64,000 nucleotides of DNA from Solenopsis invicta (lineage: Eukaryota; Arthropoda; Insecta; Hymenoptera; Formicidae), in assembly GCF_016802725.1 (NCBI RefSeq), contig NC_052678.1:5300501-5364500 (forward strand), written 5' to 3'. The notes beneath the pieces were generated by a model. That model saw only the letters and a list, made by a program, of their open reading frames with translations, ran no database searches and was not told where the DNA came from. Position 1 is the first letter of the stretch. Every line of letters starts with the position of its first letter. Of this stretch, positions 35,007-47,676 are shown in pieces. Position numbers and translations under genes: made by a program.

Positions 35007-38000
35007 GTAGGAGGACGAGTCAGGTTGGTGTTAGAGGCCGGCACGATGCAAGAAAAAAGTCCGCGGTAATTTTGTCCTGACGCGCGTGAATCTCTCGGAC
35101 GGACGCGCATGTACTTGGCGCGAGAAAAGTACCCGGAATCTGCGATGAATTCGCTCGGTACCTGCTTGATTATGCATGCGAAAGTGGATCCCTAACCCCT
35201 TCGAGATGGAGGGACGAAATCGTTGAGAAAAAAAGGCAGAAGGGAAGAGGGAGACAGGGGGCGCTAATCGCGCGATTAAAGATTATAATTGCTCGAGTGC
35301 GATTTGATTCCCACGACTTCTCTCTCTCGGTTGTCTCTACGGTGTCGTACATCAGCCCGCGCGATGTTTCTTCTGTGTTCCTCTCCTCAAGATTCATGTT
35401 TTATGAATCGTGTGTCGATGGGGCATCTCGCTCGTCGGGCTATTCAATGTTACAGATACGGACAAGTTGTCAGGGCGACAATGTCGATCTGTCGACTTAG
35501 TGAATTCATCGTAGTGTCACTGAATCCTGTTAGCAGACGTGTTAAGAACGCGAAATACCATGTCTAATCTCATTCGCGACAAGTTAACAATACCTTACTT
35601 CGTCTCTAATTTACGTTAGGTACTTAGCTTTCTCACAAATTTACGCGCTTAATTAAACAACTGATATGCTGTTAGTGTAAGAGTCCACCACTTGAACTTG
35701 ACGAGTAGCACGTAAAAACTTAATTTAATAGGACACGCCAAAGGATCTAGAAGTTTCTTTTGATCATACAAGATATTTACCAGCGATTGGAACAAAACAA
35801 GCTGCCGGTCTAATCATCGATCGACTACCTGGTGGTCCCTCGACGAGTTCGTGGGCGTGTAAGAGCGTGCGGGAATAATACTAACTATAGGAAGCCCCAG
35901 GATAGAACGAGGAAAAAGTCAAATAACAGTGTTTCACGGAAGAAGCTTCAACGTTTCTTTTCGTCTTCGAAGAAACAATTTAATTGTGACTTTCAATATA
36001 TTTCCTGATTGATTCTCTGATAAATTAATTCGCTCTTTTGAATCTTGAACTTTGGTGATATTTATATTGCTGATAGTTACATAGCGTAAGAAAAATTTAC
36101 TATTTTTTTTTAACATGAGACTTTGATCATCTTTTTTGCATCATGCTAATAATTTCACATAGCAAGGGCGAAAATGGAGTTGGCCTTCTGCTAACTGCTG
36201 GTTTAAAGAATTCTGCAGAATTCCGTAGAACGATTCCGTGTTTTTTTATCAAGAGCATGCGTGTCCTTCATGCGATGCCGGTGAAATATCCTTCTCGCAA
36301 GATCGTATCGTAAATCGCTTAGGACCGCGAGGCGATCAAGCAGAAAATTTACACGGCTATAAAACGTCGGTACGAGGGCAAACATCCGGACTCTATCTTG
36401 GTTGTTCAAGATTTGATGCCAAAGTTTCTTTCGATTCTGCTTTAAGTGCTCGTTATAAAAAAAAGATTGAATCCTGTGCTCCGATTAGTGCGCGTCCATT
36501 AAAAAACTCTCGTATGTACTTTTTTAATCTTCATCCTTTTTGTTCGCGCTTGTAACATAAGCTCGTTATCTTAAAAAATTAGCTATAGACGTTCATTTAG
36601 TGACGAGATTATTTTGCAAAATTAGCCACAAAGAATTTATGATCTTGCATAGGTATATAAAAGTTAGTTAAATTGATCTAAATCAAGCCTAAGCTAGGTA
36701 GAGGAATTATATGTTATGTACGTTCGCACAGTGCCTTGTTGTTTTATGCAGCATCCGACAGGACAGACAATCGTTATCGATCGTTCTCGACAAACGGCGA
36801 GTTTTATTTACCGATGTTTCATCGCGGCGGCATAACGATCCGGCTCGTAGTGTCAGAACGAGCCACGATCCCTGCCTTCGTCCCTTTAGGCGAGATACGG
36901 GCCTTAATGTGTCCCGAGTGTCCAGTGAGACCCTTAAACGTGTTCGCGTCTTCTCGGTGCCTCTGATCGGTCGCGACCATGACTTGCTACGGGAATACAG
37001 AGGATACTTGGCTACGCGGTGGGTCGAACGATCTCGCTCTCAAAGAAAGATATTTCACGCTATGCTTCACGTTATGCAACCCTTTCGGCGAATTATATCA
37101 ACGTATTCTTTGATATTAAAATTATTTATAAATAGTTGGAATTGTTGAACAGATCGAATTTTTCGAAAATCATTTATCTTTAATTTTTAAAATTGCTTAA
37201 TTTTCTCTCCACTGTGAATGTATAGTCTCTGAAACATCTATCTCTTATTTTGATCAATTACGTTTCTTACTTTTAGAAGCAAATAGAATTAGGTTCAGCA
37301 ATGAACACTGAAAATGAACAACAATTATTTTTATTTCATATCTAAAAACACGAATATTCCTATGACTCTACATTTGTTAATTATGTAATATCCACAGTTA
37401 AGGAATTAAATATTCAAGTAGACGAAAACATATTTATTTTGTTTAAATGTCGTTAAAATTTTATAATTTTTAAATATGATTTTAGTATAACAATTTGTTT
37501 TACTGATACAGTTGAGAAAAGAAAAAAAATAAAAGTATCGTCCATTCTTTATTAAATTCTCATTAGAATTCTCTTTTTTGCAGACAATTTAAAAATGTCA
37601 CTTTTTAAGTTATGCAATTGCTGTAGCAAATGGACAATATGTAATGATTTCAATTATGATTTTGTAATGTGTCTGCGATCTCTATGATACCGATCTCTAT
37701 GATACAGATGCGATACACTCCGCAAATTGCATATGAAGATATTATGCAGGGAGGAATGCACTCGGTAATCTAGCTGTGGTAAAATCGTCCCACTGCGTCG
37801 AGTATCGCTTCATCCTATCGGACAAAATTTACGGACGGTCGCGGTGTCGCGGCTAATATGCCGGAAGAGATGTGGGGACCGTGCGCGAGATCGCTTATCA
37901 GCACGCATCGAGTATCGCGCGTAACCGGTAGCAGGTAGAATCGCGCGTTCGCCGATCCACCGCCATACCGATGCACTCGCTTTGTTGTTCGGCGATTGTC

Positions 38001-38445
38001 ACGCAGATAGATAGATCTGTATCTTCGCGACAATGTGCGCGAGAGTTCTACGATCGTGATCTTCGGCGTGTTTAACGAAGCTCGAGACTCTCGATATGTG
38101 CCCAACTGACACAGACGGTTACATGCCGCACGTAGCCGAATAACGTTCCCGGTTATGATGTTCTTACAAGATCGTGAAACTTTGTAAAAGGTATTGACTT
38201 GTTTCGAACGCCGATGCGGTTGCTCAAACAATTTGATACTTGAGAAATTAAACTGTCGATCTGTAAAACATATGTAAGTTCAATATTATTTAAATCTATT
38301 AAAAATTATATCTTTAAAATCGATAAAATTTATTTTATTATAAAATAGATATTTTTAAATTGGATCTAAGAGATGATCGCACTTGATTTCTTTTATCTGT
38401 AAAATTAATCGTGTATTTCAATGAATTAAAATGCAGTGTGTATAT
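35007..38445. other. Non-coding, mixed then AT-rich
   Basis: CpG-rich at 35007-35560 and 36700-37030, AT-rich at 35930-36120, 37090-37640 and 38240-38430. Frames at 36711-37148 (145 codons plus) and 37815-38231 (138 codons minus) have no recognisable motif. TACTAAC at about 35878 equals the classical branch-point sequence but the nearest AG is only a few bases away. A 15-bp unit (GATCTCTATGATACC) is duplicated at 37678-37707. Confidence 0.5.
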
Positions 38446-38474
38446 GTGCGTGCGTGCGTGCGTGTGTGTGTGTG
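38446..38474. repeat. (GTGC)n/(GT)n compound microsatellite
   Basis: GTGC units pass into a pure GT run and then GA. It lies at the right edge of an AT-rich block. Confidence 0.9.
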
Positions 38475-41400
38475 AGAGACATTTGAATCATCGCGGTTGG
38501 ACTAGAAAGTACGAATGTAAGCGATCATGCGTTCGCGCTTCGCTGTAATTGCGTATTGTGCGACGATTGACACAAACATACGCGACGTTTTAATATCGCG
38601 GTCTACGTCCTAGCGCAGTAAATACGGACCTGATCTACCGTAGCATTTCCTTATCGGCAAATCGGCAGCTAATCATCATCAATCACTATCGGCGGTGTGT
38701 GCGGCGTGTGCGTGGTCCATATCGACGAGCGCCCCGTGTGTAGCGTCGAGTCAAATAGGAACCAGCGCCGTTTATGGTCTTGCCGTTTACGTGAAATCAT
38801 TATTATGTTTATTTCAATAGAATTAATTGGCCATTATCATACGAATATTTCTTTCAATAGAATCAATTATTGCTCCAAGTATTACACGTTTACTCGTATT
38901 TATCGGCAAAGTCTCGGCAAATTGATAAACATGATACACATTCGTATTGCCATTGTATAAAATAACTAACAATTTTGTATGATACCGTACACGTAGTCTG
39001 TCAAAATTATTATTAGGTCGATTAAATTACTTTTCGTATTGCGTTTTAGACCTTCGGTACTCCATAGTACAGAATACATCAAGTACTCTGTTCCATTAGA
39101 CACTACGATTTCTACGGTCTTTGTCTTTACGACAATCCCGACAACGCGAGTTTTCTCCGACACAATGTGCGCTAACGATTTCTCGAGGCGTAGACTCGCG
39201 CGCTCGACTGTATGAATATTCCTTTCGGCGACAAGTTTCTTTCGACGCGGGCGCGTCCAGCTGCACCGTTCGTCTTCGTCAGCGGACCCCGAAGACCCGC
39301 TGCCATAGCGTATCCTGATGACCGCCGCTGCGCCCCGTCATTAGCCGTACATGCTACCGGCATACCGGTTTTTCCGCGTGACCCTCCGAGAGCCCTCGCC
39401 CCTGCCTTCTCCATCACCTGGATCCCTTGACGTATCCCTTGTCGAGCTGTCACCGGTAAGAAAGGATTTTGTCCTTCTATGCATAAGAGACATGCGTAAG
39501 AGACTTGGCGCGTCGACTTGTTCAGCTCTACGGACAGATGGACGTTGCCTGTAAATTAGAAAACACGGACATCAAGACGATGCGATTGCGTAGGCTAGAG
39601 AATTAGAAGGACGCTTGACGATCTCGATTGACATTACTCGAGAACGCTGAAGCACAGTTGATAACGAGTGGAAAGCGCATAAAATCTTTATATAGACATT
39701 TACTTAATATTTTAATTATTTATGACGGACAGAAATGCGAACATATGTTAGATTTTATGGCCGCGTGCACGTTCGCCGTCTGCCGTCTGAAACTAATCGG
39801 ATGTTTCGAGATATTTCGTATTTCAAACCGGACAAATTTTATGCACACGCGATATTATTATTTACGATTAGAGAGTTTTCGGTTAGACTTTAATTAATAT
39901 AGTATTATATATATCGGAGCGAATTATCGCGTCGACCGACGAAGACGATATCGGTAGGCATCTCGCTATCGAGAATCGATGGAGTTCCGCAGGTGGATGA
40001 GGATCCTCCTCACGGCAGCTCCCATCGGTGGCCTCTAATTGCTGAGACCCGTGAATTAGCATCGGCAATAAACTCAGCCAGTCACGCTGCGTCGACAGTC
40101 GGACGTAAAGGTGACTGTAAAGGTTCATTAGTCACTGAGCACAGTGTAACCCAGGTATATGTTGCTGCTCCCCGGGTACTACCAGCTAGCCCATTCGTTC
40201 CCGTGTCACGTGAAGGATATACACGCCTCCCCCCTCCCTCCCCCCATTCGGCGTACTACCGATTCGTTCGTTCTCTTCGCGCGAGTATCGCGATCCTCCG
40301 GGGGATAATCAAGAGCAGACTCCTTTATGCTCACACCGTCGCCGATTGCGCCACGCCTCGACTTTTCTCTCGAAGGAATTCAATTCGGTGCAGCGATCGT
40401 CTCTCATCTTACGAATTCGCTGGATGTACACGAGTTTTAAGGATCGGTTCTATTTGCTAAAATGTCGATTTTGTAACTATTGCTGGATTCTTAAAATTAT
40501 TTTTAATCACCTTGTTATTTCGCCACGTAGTTTCTTTACATAAATTCAGTTATTTTCTTTATTGTCCAACGGCAAAATAATATAATTTACGGTAAATTGT
40601 AAGTTATACCTAGCATTTGTTCTATAGATACAGATTTAACTATATCTCGATACGCATACAGATCAGTTTTTTTTTCTTTCGCGTAGCGAATTTCCAACGC
40701 GTAGCATGAGCGTAGCGACGCATAGAAGTGGTTACGCGCAATCGTCGGATTGTCTACTTTGTCAGACCGCTGCCATCGCCATCGTCTCGTTCGTTACGGT
40801 TACTACCGGGGAGATCTATCGCGCTCATCACGGCCCGGACATTATTGCGTCCGGCGTTACTCCTCAGCTCGCCTGCAGCTCGACACGCCTTTGCGCAAAA
40901 AGCTGCTCCGGCTTGTCGCCGACGCGATTCGTTAGGAGCGAATCCTCGTTAAGCCGTTAATTCGATTTTACTTATTTTTCGTAATGAGATTAAGCCGCGG
41001 TATAATCTGTATCATCTACTTTATTCTTCGAAGCTGTCGTTAAAATGACACAATCATACGCCATAAATATAGGAGACGTACAAGAAAAATGAAAAAAAAA
41101 AAAAAAAAAAGGTTTGCGCGACTAATGCGTAAAATTCCGAGTGTCCGATGTCCAACATTTACTAAATAAATGAAATCGTTTTATAAACCGATCGGTGATT
41201 CTAAGAGTGGCATAAGCGAAGCGAGCTGCCGCTGCTCGGACAACGATGGGAAATATTCGAATGGCACTCGGCAGTTTCGCCATGTTGGAAAACTCGATCG
41301 AGATTTCTCCCGTTTGACCACGCGTATTCACGTACAGGAACGCACGCACGCACGCATGATTCCGCGAGAGTCGCGAGGTAACGTGCGCAATCGCAATTTG

Positions 41401-42314
41401 TCACGTTAAGATGTAAAGGGCCTCATTACGGTCATCCTTCATGTGTCACCGCGGCCGTGCTAATAAGACGTTATTAGTAGCGAAAGAGACCTTTTTCGTC
41501 GTCGCGGTCGATCGTGGGACGGTTATTATCGATGGCGTACAATTCCTCTAGACATTCCTCGACCCGATGCCGAAGAAGACGTTGATGGATGCCGAAGCTC
41601 GCGTGAGCCCAAGGCGAAGCGAGCTCACCGCTTTCCGTGTAATTACGAAAGATTCATTTTGCGAAAATCGTCTGGCGTGTCTACGAAACGCCGATTGCGC
41701 GCGATAAGTGCAATAACGCCGTCCAATAAAGATCCATTTAGAAAAACGTTACGATCGAGCCGTCTATCCGCGTCGTGTACTGCCGCGAATCCGTAATGCT
41801 TTCTTGAAGCATTGATTTCCGCCTAGCATGCTGATGTCGACATTTTTAAAATCGTCTTGCTCGAAACGGTTAATTTTAGAACTTGGAAATTAGTAAGATG
41901 AGAAGAACATGCGGGTTATTTCTCAGATTAGCATATTATTGCGTTGTTTTTGATATAAAACGAAGCGCGATTAAAAATTAAATTTGAGAATAAAGTTGGC
42001 ATTTCGTGACGCATTAACTAATATTGTATACCGCTTTTTATACAATTGCAAAAGGAGTGTGGTAACAACAACAAGACGATCCGTTCGACGAACAGACTTT
42101 AACGCAACGCGCTTAGGCTAGTCTCAGCCGGCGATAAATCCAAGCGCGATAAAAGATTAGCGCCACAATGAAGAGCGCGATAATAAATCCCGGCTTTAAT
42201 TATCGGCGGCGAACTTTTCCGTGTATCTCGGCGACGCCGGTGATAAATATCTGTCCGGTGCTCTCTGTCGCAACCGCATCTCCCATCCGCGGCTCGTTAA
42301 GATCGCTCGCCCGT
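38475..42314. other. Non-coding, mostly CpG-rich
   Basis: CpG-rich at 39120-39560, 39900-40430, 40700-40970 and 41110-42314. AT-rich at 38780-39060, 39660-39900 and 40450-40680. Overlapping frames of 60-155 codons on both strands (for example 39993-40460 plus) lack recognisable domains. A 13-bp tandem duplication (ATGCATAAGAGAC / ATGCGTAAGAGAC) is at 39480-39505. CACCG/GTAAGAAAG at about 39445-39458 is a good donor-like site on the plus strand without a convincing partner. Confidence 0.5.
41092..41110 (+). repeat. Poly(A) run, 19 bases
   Basis: Nineteen consecutive A residues follow GAAAAATG. I saw no polyadenylation signal, duplicated target site or reverse-transcriptase-like sequence on its left side, so it is called simply as a homopolymer and not as the end of a retroelement. 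Confidence 0.85.
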
Positions 42315-42354
42315 TCGCTCGCTCGCTCGCTCGCTCGCGCGCGCGCGCGCGAGC
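42315..42354. repeat. (CTCG)n passing into (CG)8, 22-bp palindrome
   Basis: About six TCGC units are followed by eight CG dinucleotides. GCT(CG)8AGC at 42333-42354 is a 22-bp perfect palindrome. Such a run is among the best Z-DNA formers known, and it also supplies an extreme density of methylatable CpG. Confidence 0.9.
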
Positions 42355-43304
42355 TGGTGAGATTATCGAAAAAGAGACGTCGCTGCGCGCCGCCTCGTAT
42401 CTTGATAATCTAATAGTCGATTTACCCTAATGACTTACCGCTGCATATTAAGTGCCAAGGCCATAAGTCTCTGCGCGCTGCACACATGGCACGGTCGCCG
42501 AGTCCCGCGTTTGCGAGCCGAGATTCTGTGTGAAATCTCGTCAAGGAACTCTCCTGCCGCCTGCCGATCGCTTAAATTTTCACATGCTTTACCTAGTACT
42601 TTATCCATCTTAAATATACGCGAGATAACGCCGACAAGATAAACACGCGCATTGCAAATGACTTTCACTACATATTTCATTCTTCATACACTGGTTACGA
42701 TATTTTAAGTAAATAATCGAATTAGGAAATAAAAAATTTACACTTATAGAAATCGTGATAAATTTTAGATGTTTTTGGCCACACGATATGCATTTAATTA
42801 CTCAGAGAACGTTTTTTTTTTATTTTTATATTGAAACTTGTGCTGTAATGTACAGTATAAAAAATAAATATGCGTAATTACGTTTAATAGAATTATTATT
42901 TTTTATACCGGGAGCAAGGAAAGTCTGTCTCCGTCCTTAATTAAGATAGCGTGTACCAAAAAGACGGCCAGAAAAACGATCATTTATGAGATAATTGTTA
43001 TGAAGTTATGCGAAGCGCGGAAATACGGCGGATGACGCGCATACTTCGTTATAATAACCGTCATTATCGGTCATCACGCCGTAGCCGAATGTATTGAGCA
43101 CGAAAATTGATATTGCGAGATGCGCAATTTGCGCTCGGGCGCGATGGGAGCGGAACGAGCAGAGACAGTGTGCAGGGGAGAAAAAGGATAAAAACGTCCG
43201 TGAAGAGAACAGATGAAAAGTTACGCACGACGCAAAACTCATAAATTACATTTTATTTGTTATTCTCGTTGTTTTTGAGACTAACACGTGTTTTCATGTA
43301 AGTT
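42355..43304. other. Non-coding spacer
   Basis: CpG-rich to about 42660, AT-rich at 42690-42920, mixed to 43250. Short overlapping frames of 70-81 codons on both strands are unrecognisable. No repeat apart from the flanking elements. Confidence 0.5.
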
Positions 43305-43524
43305 GACTTTTCTAAAGAAAAAAATTGTTGAAAAACTAAAATACGTTCTATTGAACATTGGATTAATTCAACAATTATTTAATTGCACAAAAAATATATA
43401 AATTTATTCATGTCAACCCCATGATTAAGTTTTTTAATCAAGGCCTAATTAAACCAATTCAATATTTATTATAGTTGCACGGATAAAATATTTTAGTTAG
43501 TCTATTAATTTTTTTCTCAATGTA
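43305..43524. mobile_element. Family B foldback MITE, copy B1
   Basis: It aligns over its length, in the same orientation, with the copy at 51.8 kb. Shared blocks in order are AACTAAAATA, TTCAACAATTATTTAATTGCAC, ATTCATGTCA, TTTTTAATCAAG, AACCAA.TCAATATTTA, CGGAT.AAA.ATTTTAGTT and a right end CTCAATGTA. The right end read inverted (CATTGAGAAAAAAATT) pairs with GAAAAAAATTGTT on the left. No open frame is present. The left terminus is less clear than the right. Confidence 0.7.
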
Positions 43525-43681
43525 AAATTTATAAAGCTGGAAAATGTTAAAAATTATTGCACTTTCAATCGTGTGTGTTAAAATTTTTTGCAATAATTTT
43601 ATTCAAGATTTTATTGAAGTAAACTAATTTAGAGGAAATCTTGCTTAGGTTTTTTTCATTTAACATGTTACATAATGTGTC

Positions 43682-43713
43682 ACCGCGAAATGTGTAGAGC
43701 AACATTTCGCGGT
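43682..43713. repeat. Perfect 12-bp stem hairpin with 8-nt loop
   Basis: ACCGCGAAATGT (43682-43693) pairs with ACATTTCGCGGT (43702-43713) around GTAGAGCA, with no mismatch. It stands alone in an AT-rich block. It is too short for an insect microRNA precursor unless the stem continues, which it does not. Confidence 0.85.
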
Positions 43714-46700
43714 AGCTCAGCGAGCCATCTCTTCATTTTATTTTTCCGGTCTACTTTTATTTATATTAAAAGCACACTAAATTTAATTATTGATTATAAA
43801 CGCAATTTTTCGGTTCGTGGCCCGCTATAACGCGCGTAGTTGCTTTCCATTAAATCGACACGTACAGAATGTGTAGCTCGTTCCGACCAACCCGTCGTGG
43901 TAAATGGACGCAATTACCGATTTCTCGCTACCGTTAATACATCATAAAATATGTAATATCGAGGCGAGTCGCACGATCAAGAGCCTACGGGATATTACAT
44001 TGCCCCAGAGCCCGGAATCTTACGGATACCTGAATTGAATTTGCGCATAACGCAACACGCATCTCGCCCCTTGCGCAATTGTATTCGTACAAATTGAAAG
44101 ACGAACGCTAATATGTTATTGCACTATCAAATTTATTTTTTAATGCGGTAATATACGTACAGATGTACGTCACTAAAAATTGCATTGCGGTACTTGTCGC
44201 ACATGTAAAGCGTTTTTCTCTCGGAAAAATCACGATGTGCGCGTATCGCTAGTTACAGTTAATAACGACTCTCATAAATCGGCGGTTGTGCTTGCGGACT
44301 ATCGGATTCCAATAAACTACGATTGATAAACGACGGCGCTACCGGAAAGCCGTACCGGTCTACTAATTACTAATCCCAGCACGACAAAATGATTCAAATT
44401 ACTCGCGGCCGGAGTGGCCGCCATTAGCGACTAATTATCCTTCGATCACGGTGGTGCCTCGCGGCAGGATATGCGGGGAAAATTTACGTTGCGAGTTACC
44501 CCTGTTCTCCCGATAATTGCAGAGCGGCCGCGTCCTGCAGCTGCTTTCATTGTGCCGGTATACGAGCTGCGCCGCCGCTCGTATAAACGTCGGGGGAAAA
44601 AAATGTATACTGTACTCTCGTGCGTATGAGAATCTAATATCGCGATGGATATCGCAATGACTATCATTTTAGCCTACAGACCAACGCGACGCGCTGATTT
44701 ATTACATCATGGTTTATTTATTACGTATATACCATTATTTAGGAATTATCCACGAATTATCGGAATCTATTCAATTTAATCAGCAATTGTTGGGCACTTA
44801 TACAAAAATGGGTTACGCCACACTTGGAAGTCGATTGACAAAGTAGGTGTGCGCGAGGGGTTTGCGTAGATGCGATGGGTGGTCTATATTCGATACCCGT
44901 AATGTCCTGACGCAACGTCGAAACTGCCGTAAGCTGAACGCGCGCAAGAAGCTGTATACGATTATATTTTAGCCATTTCAATTGAGAAGCGCGCATTATG
45001 CAAGGCATCAAGAAGAAGGATGGCCTTCGCCATAACGCGAGTAAGATTGGCTTGAGCAAGATTCATAGAAGATTAATCCTCTACCGCCGCTGCTTCTTTT
45101 TATCCCGCGCATCCAGGGGCTGCTGCAGGGAGGTAGCAAAAGAAAACAATACACAGAACCGGTTCGCTTTCTTCGGCATGACTGAAGTATAGGTGTATAC
45201 CCGTACGCTACTAAACATCATATGCATCACATGCTACTTGGTTACCCATTTTCTCATTTATGCGAGATGTTTCATCGCTATTATCATTTCTGCTACTAAC
45301 ATATCCTCCGAGTTGAGACTCGCGACTTTCCCACAGCGAAGATTCAATGAAGAATTTAATTTCAAAGTAAGGATTGTGTTTAAAGCAATTAACAAGTCGT
45401 ACGTTGCGAGCGTAAATGCGTAAATCAATTTTCGCTGTTTTATTAATATTTATATCGTTACGAGAATGCAATTTAAGATGTAACCGCCAAGAGATGTTTA
45501 ACGTTCGAAAATTAAAACTTGCAATGAACGATGATTGCTCTCGGAGAAGAGAGAGAGACGGAAAGGGGGGCAGGAAGAGTCGCATATCACTTTCGTGAAA
45601 CGCTGATGAAAAAAAGACAGGTCTGAGGAAGAAATGTCATCGCGTGAACAAGTGGATGAGCAGCATATAAGGCAGCGGAGTGCGTTGTAAATGTAAATAA
45701 ACGCGTTCGCCGCCCTGTAAGGCCACGCGGTTTGTCATCGAGAGAACGCTCATTTACCGTCCCCGCGCGCCTCCTGCGCCCCTTCTTCTTCCTCTTCGCC
45801 CAAACTTCGAGAGAAAGCCCTAGCTGTCACCCAATCGCGACCGCACGATCTCTACTTGAGACAAGGTAATTTCTTTTTTTTTCTCCTTCGTTGATATTAT
45901 GCAACGTCAAATAAAAACGACGTTTTTACTCGGTTACAGTAGGGCAACGTTTTCCGAGATAGTACAATATTTGCGCAAATCCGGTTCTTCATTTGAAACA
46001 AACGATCGCTCCGTGGATCCCATTTCAAACAGTGCTTTATTTATGCCATCTATTTGTCTTTTTCGTTAGCCTTTCAATACGTACAATGTTTGCTGTGGGA
46101 TTGGCGATCGCAAAGAATATTAAAAATAGCGAAAAAAATGCTCTTTTTTTCAAGAATTCTTTTATATGGAAAATTTTCAAGAGAAGTACTTTTTTTTTAA
46201 TGTAGGTTATATATTCGGTTTTACATTCTATAATTAAATTTTGCAGCTTCGCATTTGAAAGAAATTCCTTTAATTTGTTAATCTTTTCCAAACATATATC
46301 GCAATTGCTTCAAAAGATCTCTTGTCGATAGATCAATTAATTAAGCGTTTACGGGAGTGGGTATTTGAATAAGTTGGACGATTAAGCCTTAATATCGGGA
46401 GAGAAAGTCGCCTGTCTAAAGGTTTATTATAATCAAGACGTTGCGCATTCTCGATTAAATAAGGTGGAGCAATCCGCAGAAATCGTTAACAATGAGGCGC
46501 GAGGGATCCGAGCTGTCGAGTTCGTAATTAATCCGACGTTCAGCGTACGAGTTTGCGCGTCGTAATTGCGGCGGAGAACACGAGCGCTATCGTGCCCGCA
46601 AAGTTGCAATTTACTTATGATAATTGGAGAGTATTCGCGAACGTATAATAAAATGTGCAACCGCGGAGCGTGAGAGATCGTTAGCGTAAGTGCGAGGCAC

Positions 46701-47620
46701 ATGTCTAATACACGGCATCGAAACGTTTATAAACCGCGTTGTGGTGTAATCAGACCGTCGTTGCATTTTGACGAGTCGCCTTTTCTCGTTAGTTGTAAAA
46801 AAATAATCACGCGAGACACCAGTACCTCACACATTTATATCTTTGCTACATATTTTCGAATCTTTCAGAATCCGTAGGAAAAAAAAACAAAAGTTGTTCA
46901 TGAACTATATTTACGTATGGCTGGGAAAGTGATTAAAATTAAATGTTTCGCTGCCAATGTTTTAAATCACAATAAAATCTTGTAGCGAATTTGGTTGGAC
47001 GCACTAGTGCGCACTGGTGTAGATTAAAGTCATCGTACACAAATCGACGTGAAGATATGTCTAACATAAATATTTTATTGTTCTATTTGATAAAATATGT
47101 ATTTCACTATTCGAAATATTTGCATTTTATTTTTCGACCGGTACGCATTAGTGCAGTCCAATCGAATTCGCTATTAAACGGAAAACGCATTCTTTACCGC
47201 GAGATGCTGGAACTCCGTTTTCTTCGTGCATTTAATAGAATCGATTGACTCTAGCACACATCTACGCGATTTCGACACAGTGCGCGATAGAACGCGGAGA
47301 ATTCCAAATTGTTGTACGAGGAATGCGATCGGCCTATCCGGATGTGCAGATCCGCGCGCGGATATGCATGCCGGCTCGTAGCGTCCAAATCGCGCGCGTG
47401 CACGCGCGGCGGCCGAAGGCATCGAAAGGTTTCAGCTGAGAAGTTATGAGAGAAAACGGCGATGTGAAACGAAACCGCCGATACGTACGCGTACCGTGTC
47501 TCCGTTGTACACAACGCCGGTAAGAGGTTCTGAAAACGTCCGATCACGATGCACGATAGCCCGATGCGTGCGGAACATTAAAAGCCGGTTTTACGGTTAT
47601 TGCCCGACACTGCGGACATT
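43714..47620. other. Non-coding, mixed
   Basis: CpG-rich at 44200-45120 and 46420-46740, AT-rich at 43740-43800, 45880-46320 and 46800-47110. The 124-codon minus frame (45211-45585) and other frames are unrecognised. An insect-like GAGAGA stretch lies at 45547-45560. ACAAG/GTAATTTC at 45860-45872 is donor-like on the plus strand and is followed by a T-rich stretch. No gene is called. Confidence 0.5.
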
Positions 47621-47621
47621 C

Positions 47622-47676
47622 TTTTTTCTCTCTCTCTCTCTCTTTCTCTTTCTCTCTCGCCTGTCCCTCTATGCAG
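47622..47676 (+). promoter_or_regulatory. Pyrimidine microsatellite ending in acceptor-like CAG
   Basis: A T then CT/TCTTTC run (47622-47660) is followed by GCCTGTCCCTCTATG and CAG at 47674-47676. It is a good 3' splice-site sequence by composition. No branch-point candidate is obvious, and no convincing donor was found in the next few hundred bases, so use as an exon start is only a possibility. Confidence 0.3.

Noticed and set aside
41092..41110. Poly(A) run as possible retroelement tail
   Set aside because: No coding remnant, polyadenylation signal or target-site duplication was found with it.
43705..43730. GGTAGCTCAGCGAG, resembling a tRNA A box
   Set aside because: No B box lies downstream in the next 80 bases, and the sequence overlaps the perfect hairpin at 43682-43713.
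47240..47262. ATTGACTCTAG, matching the start of an insect microRNA (miR-929 type)
   Set aside because: Only 11 bases match and no hairpin partner is present nearby.
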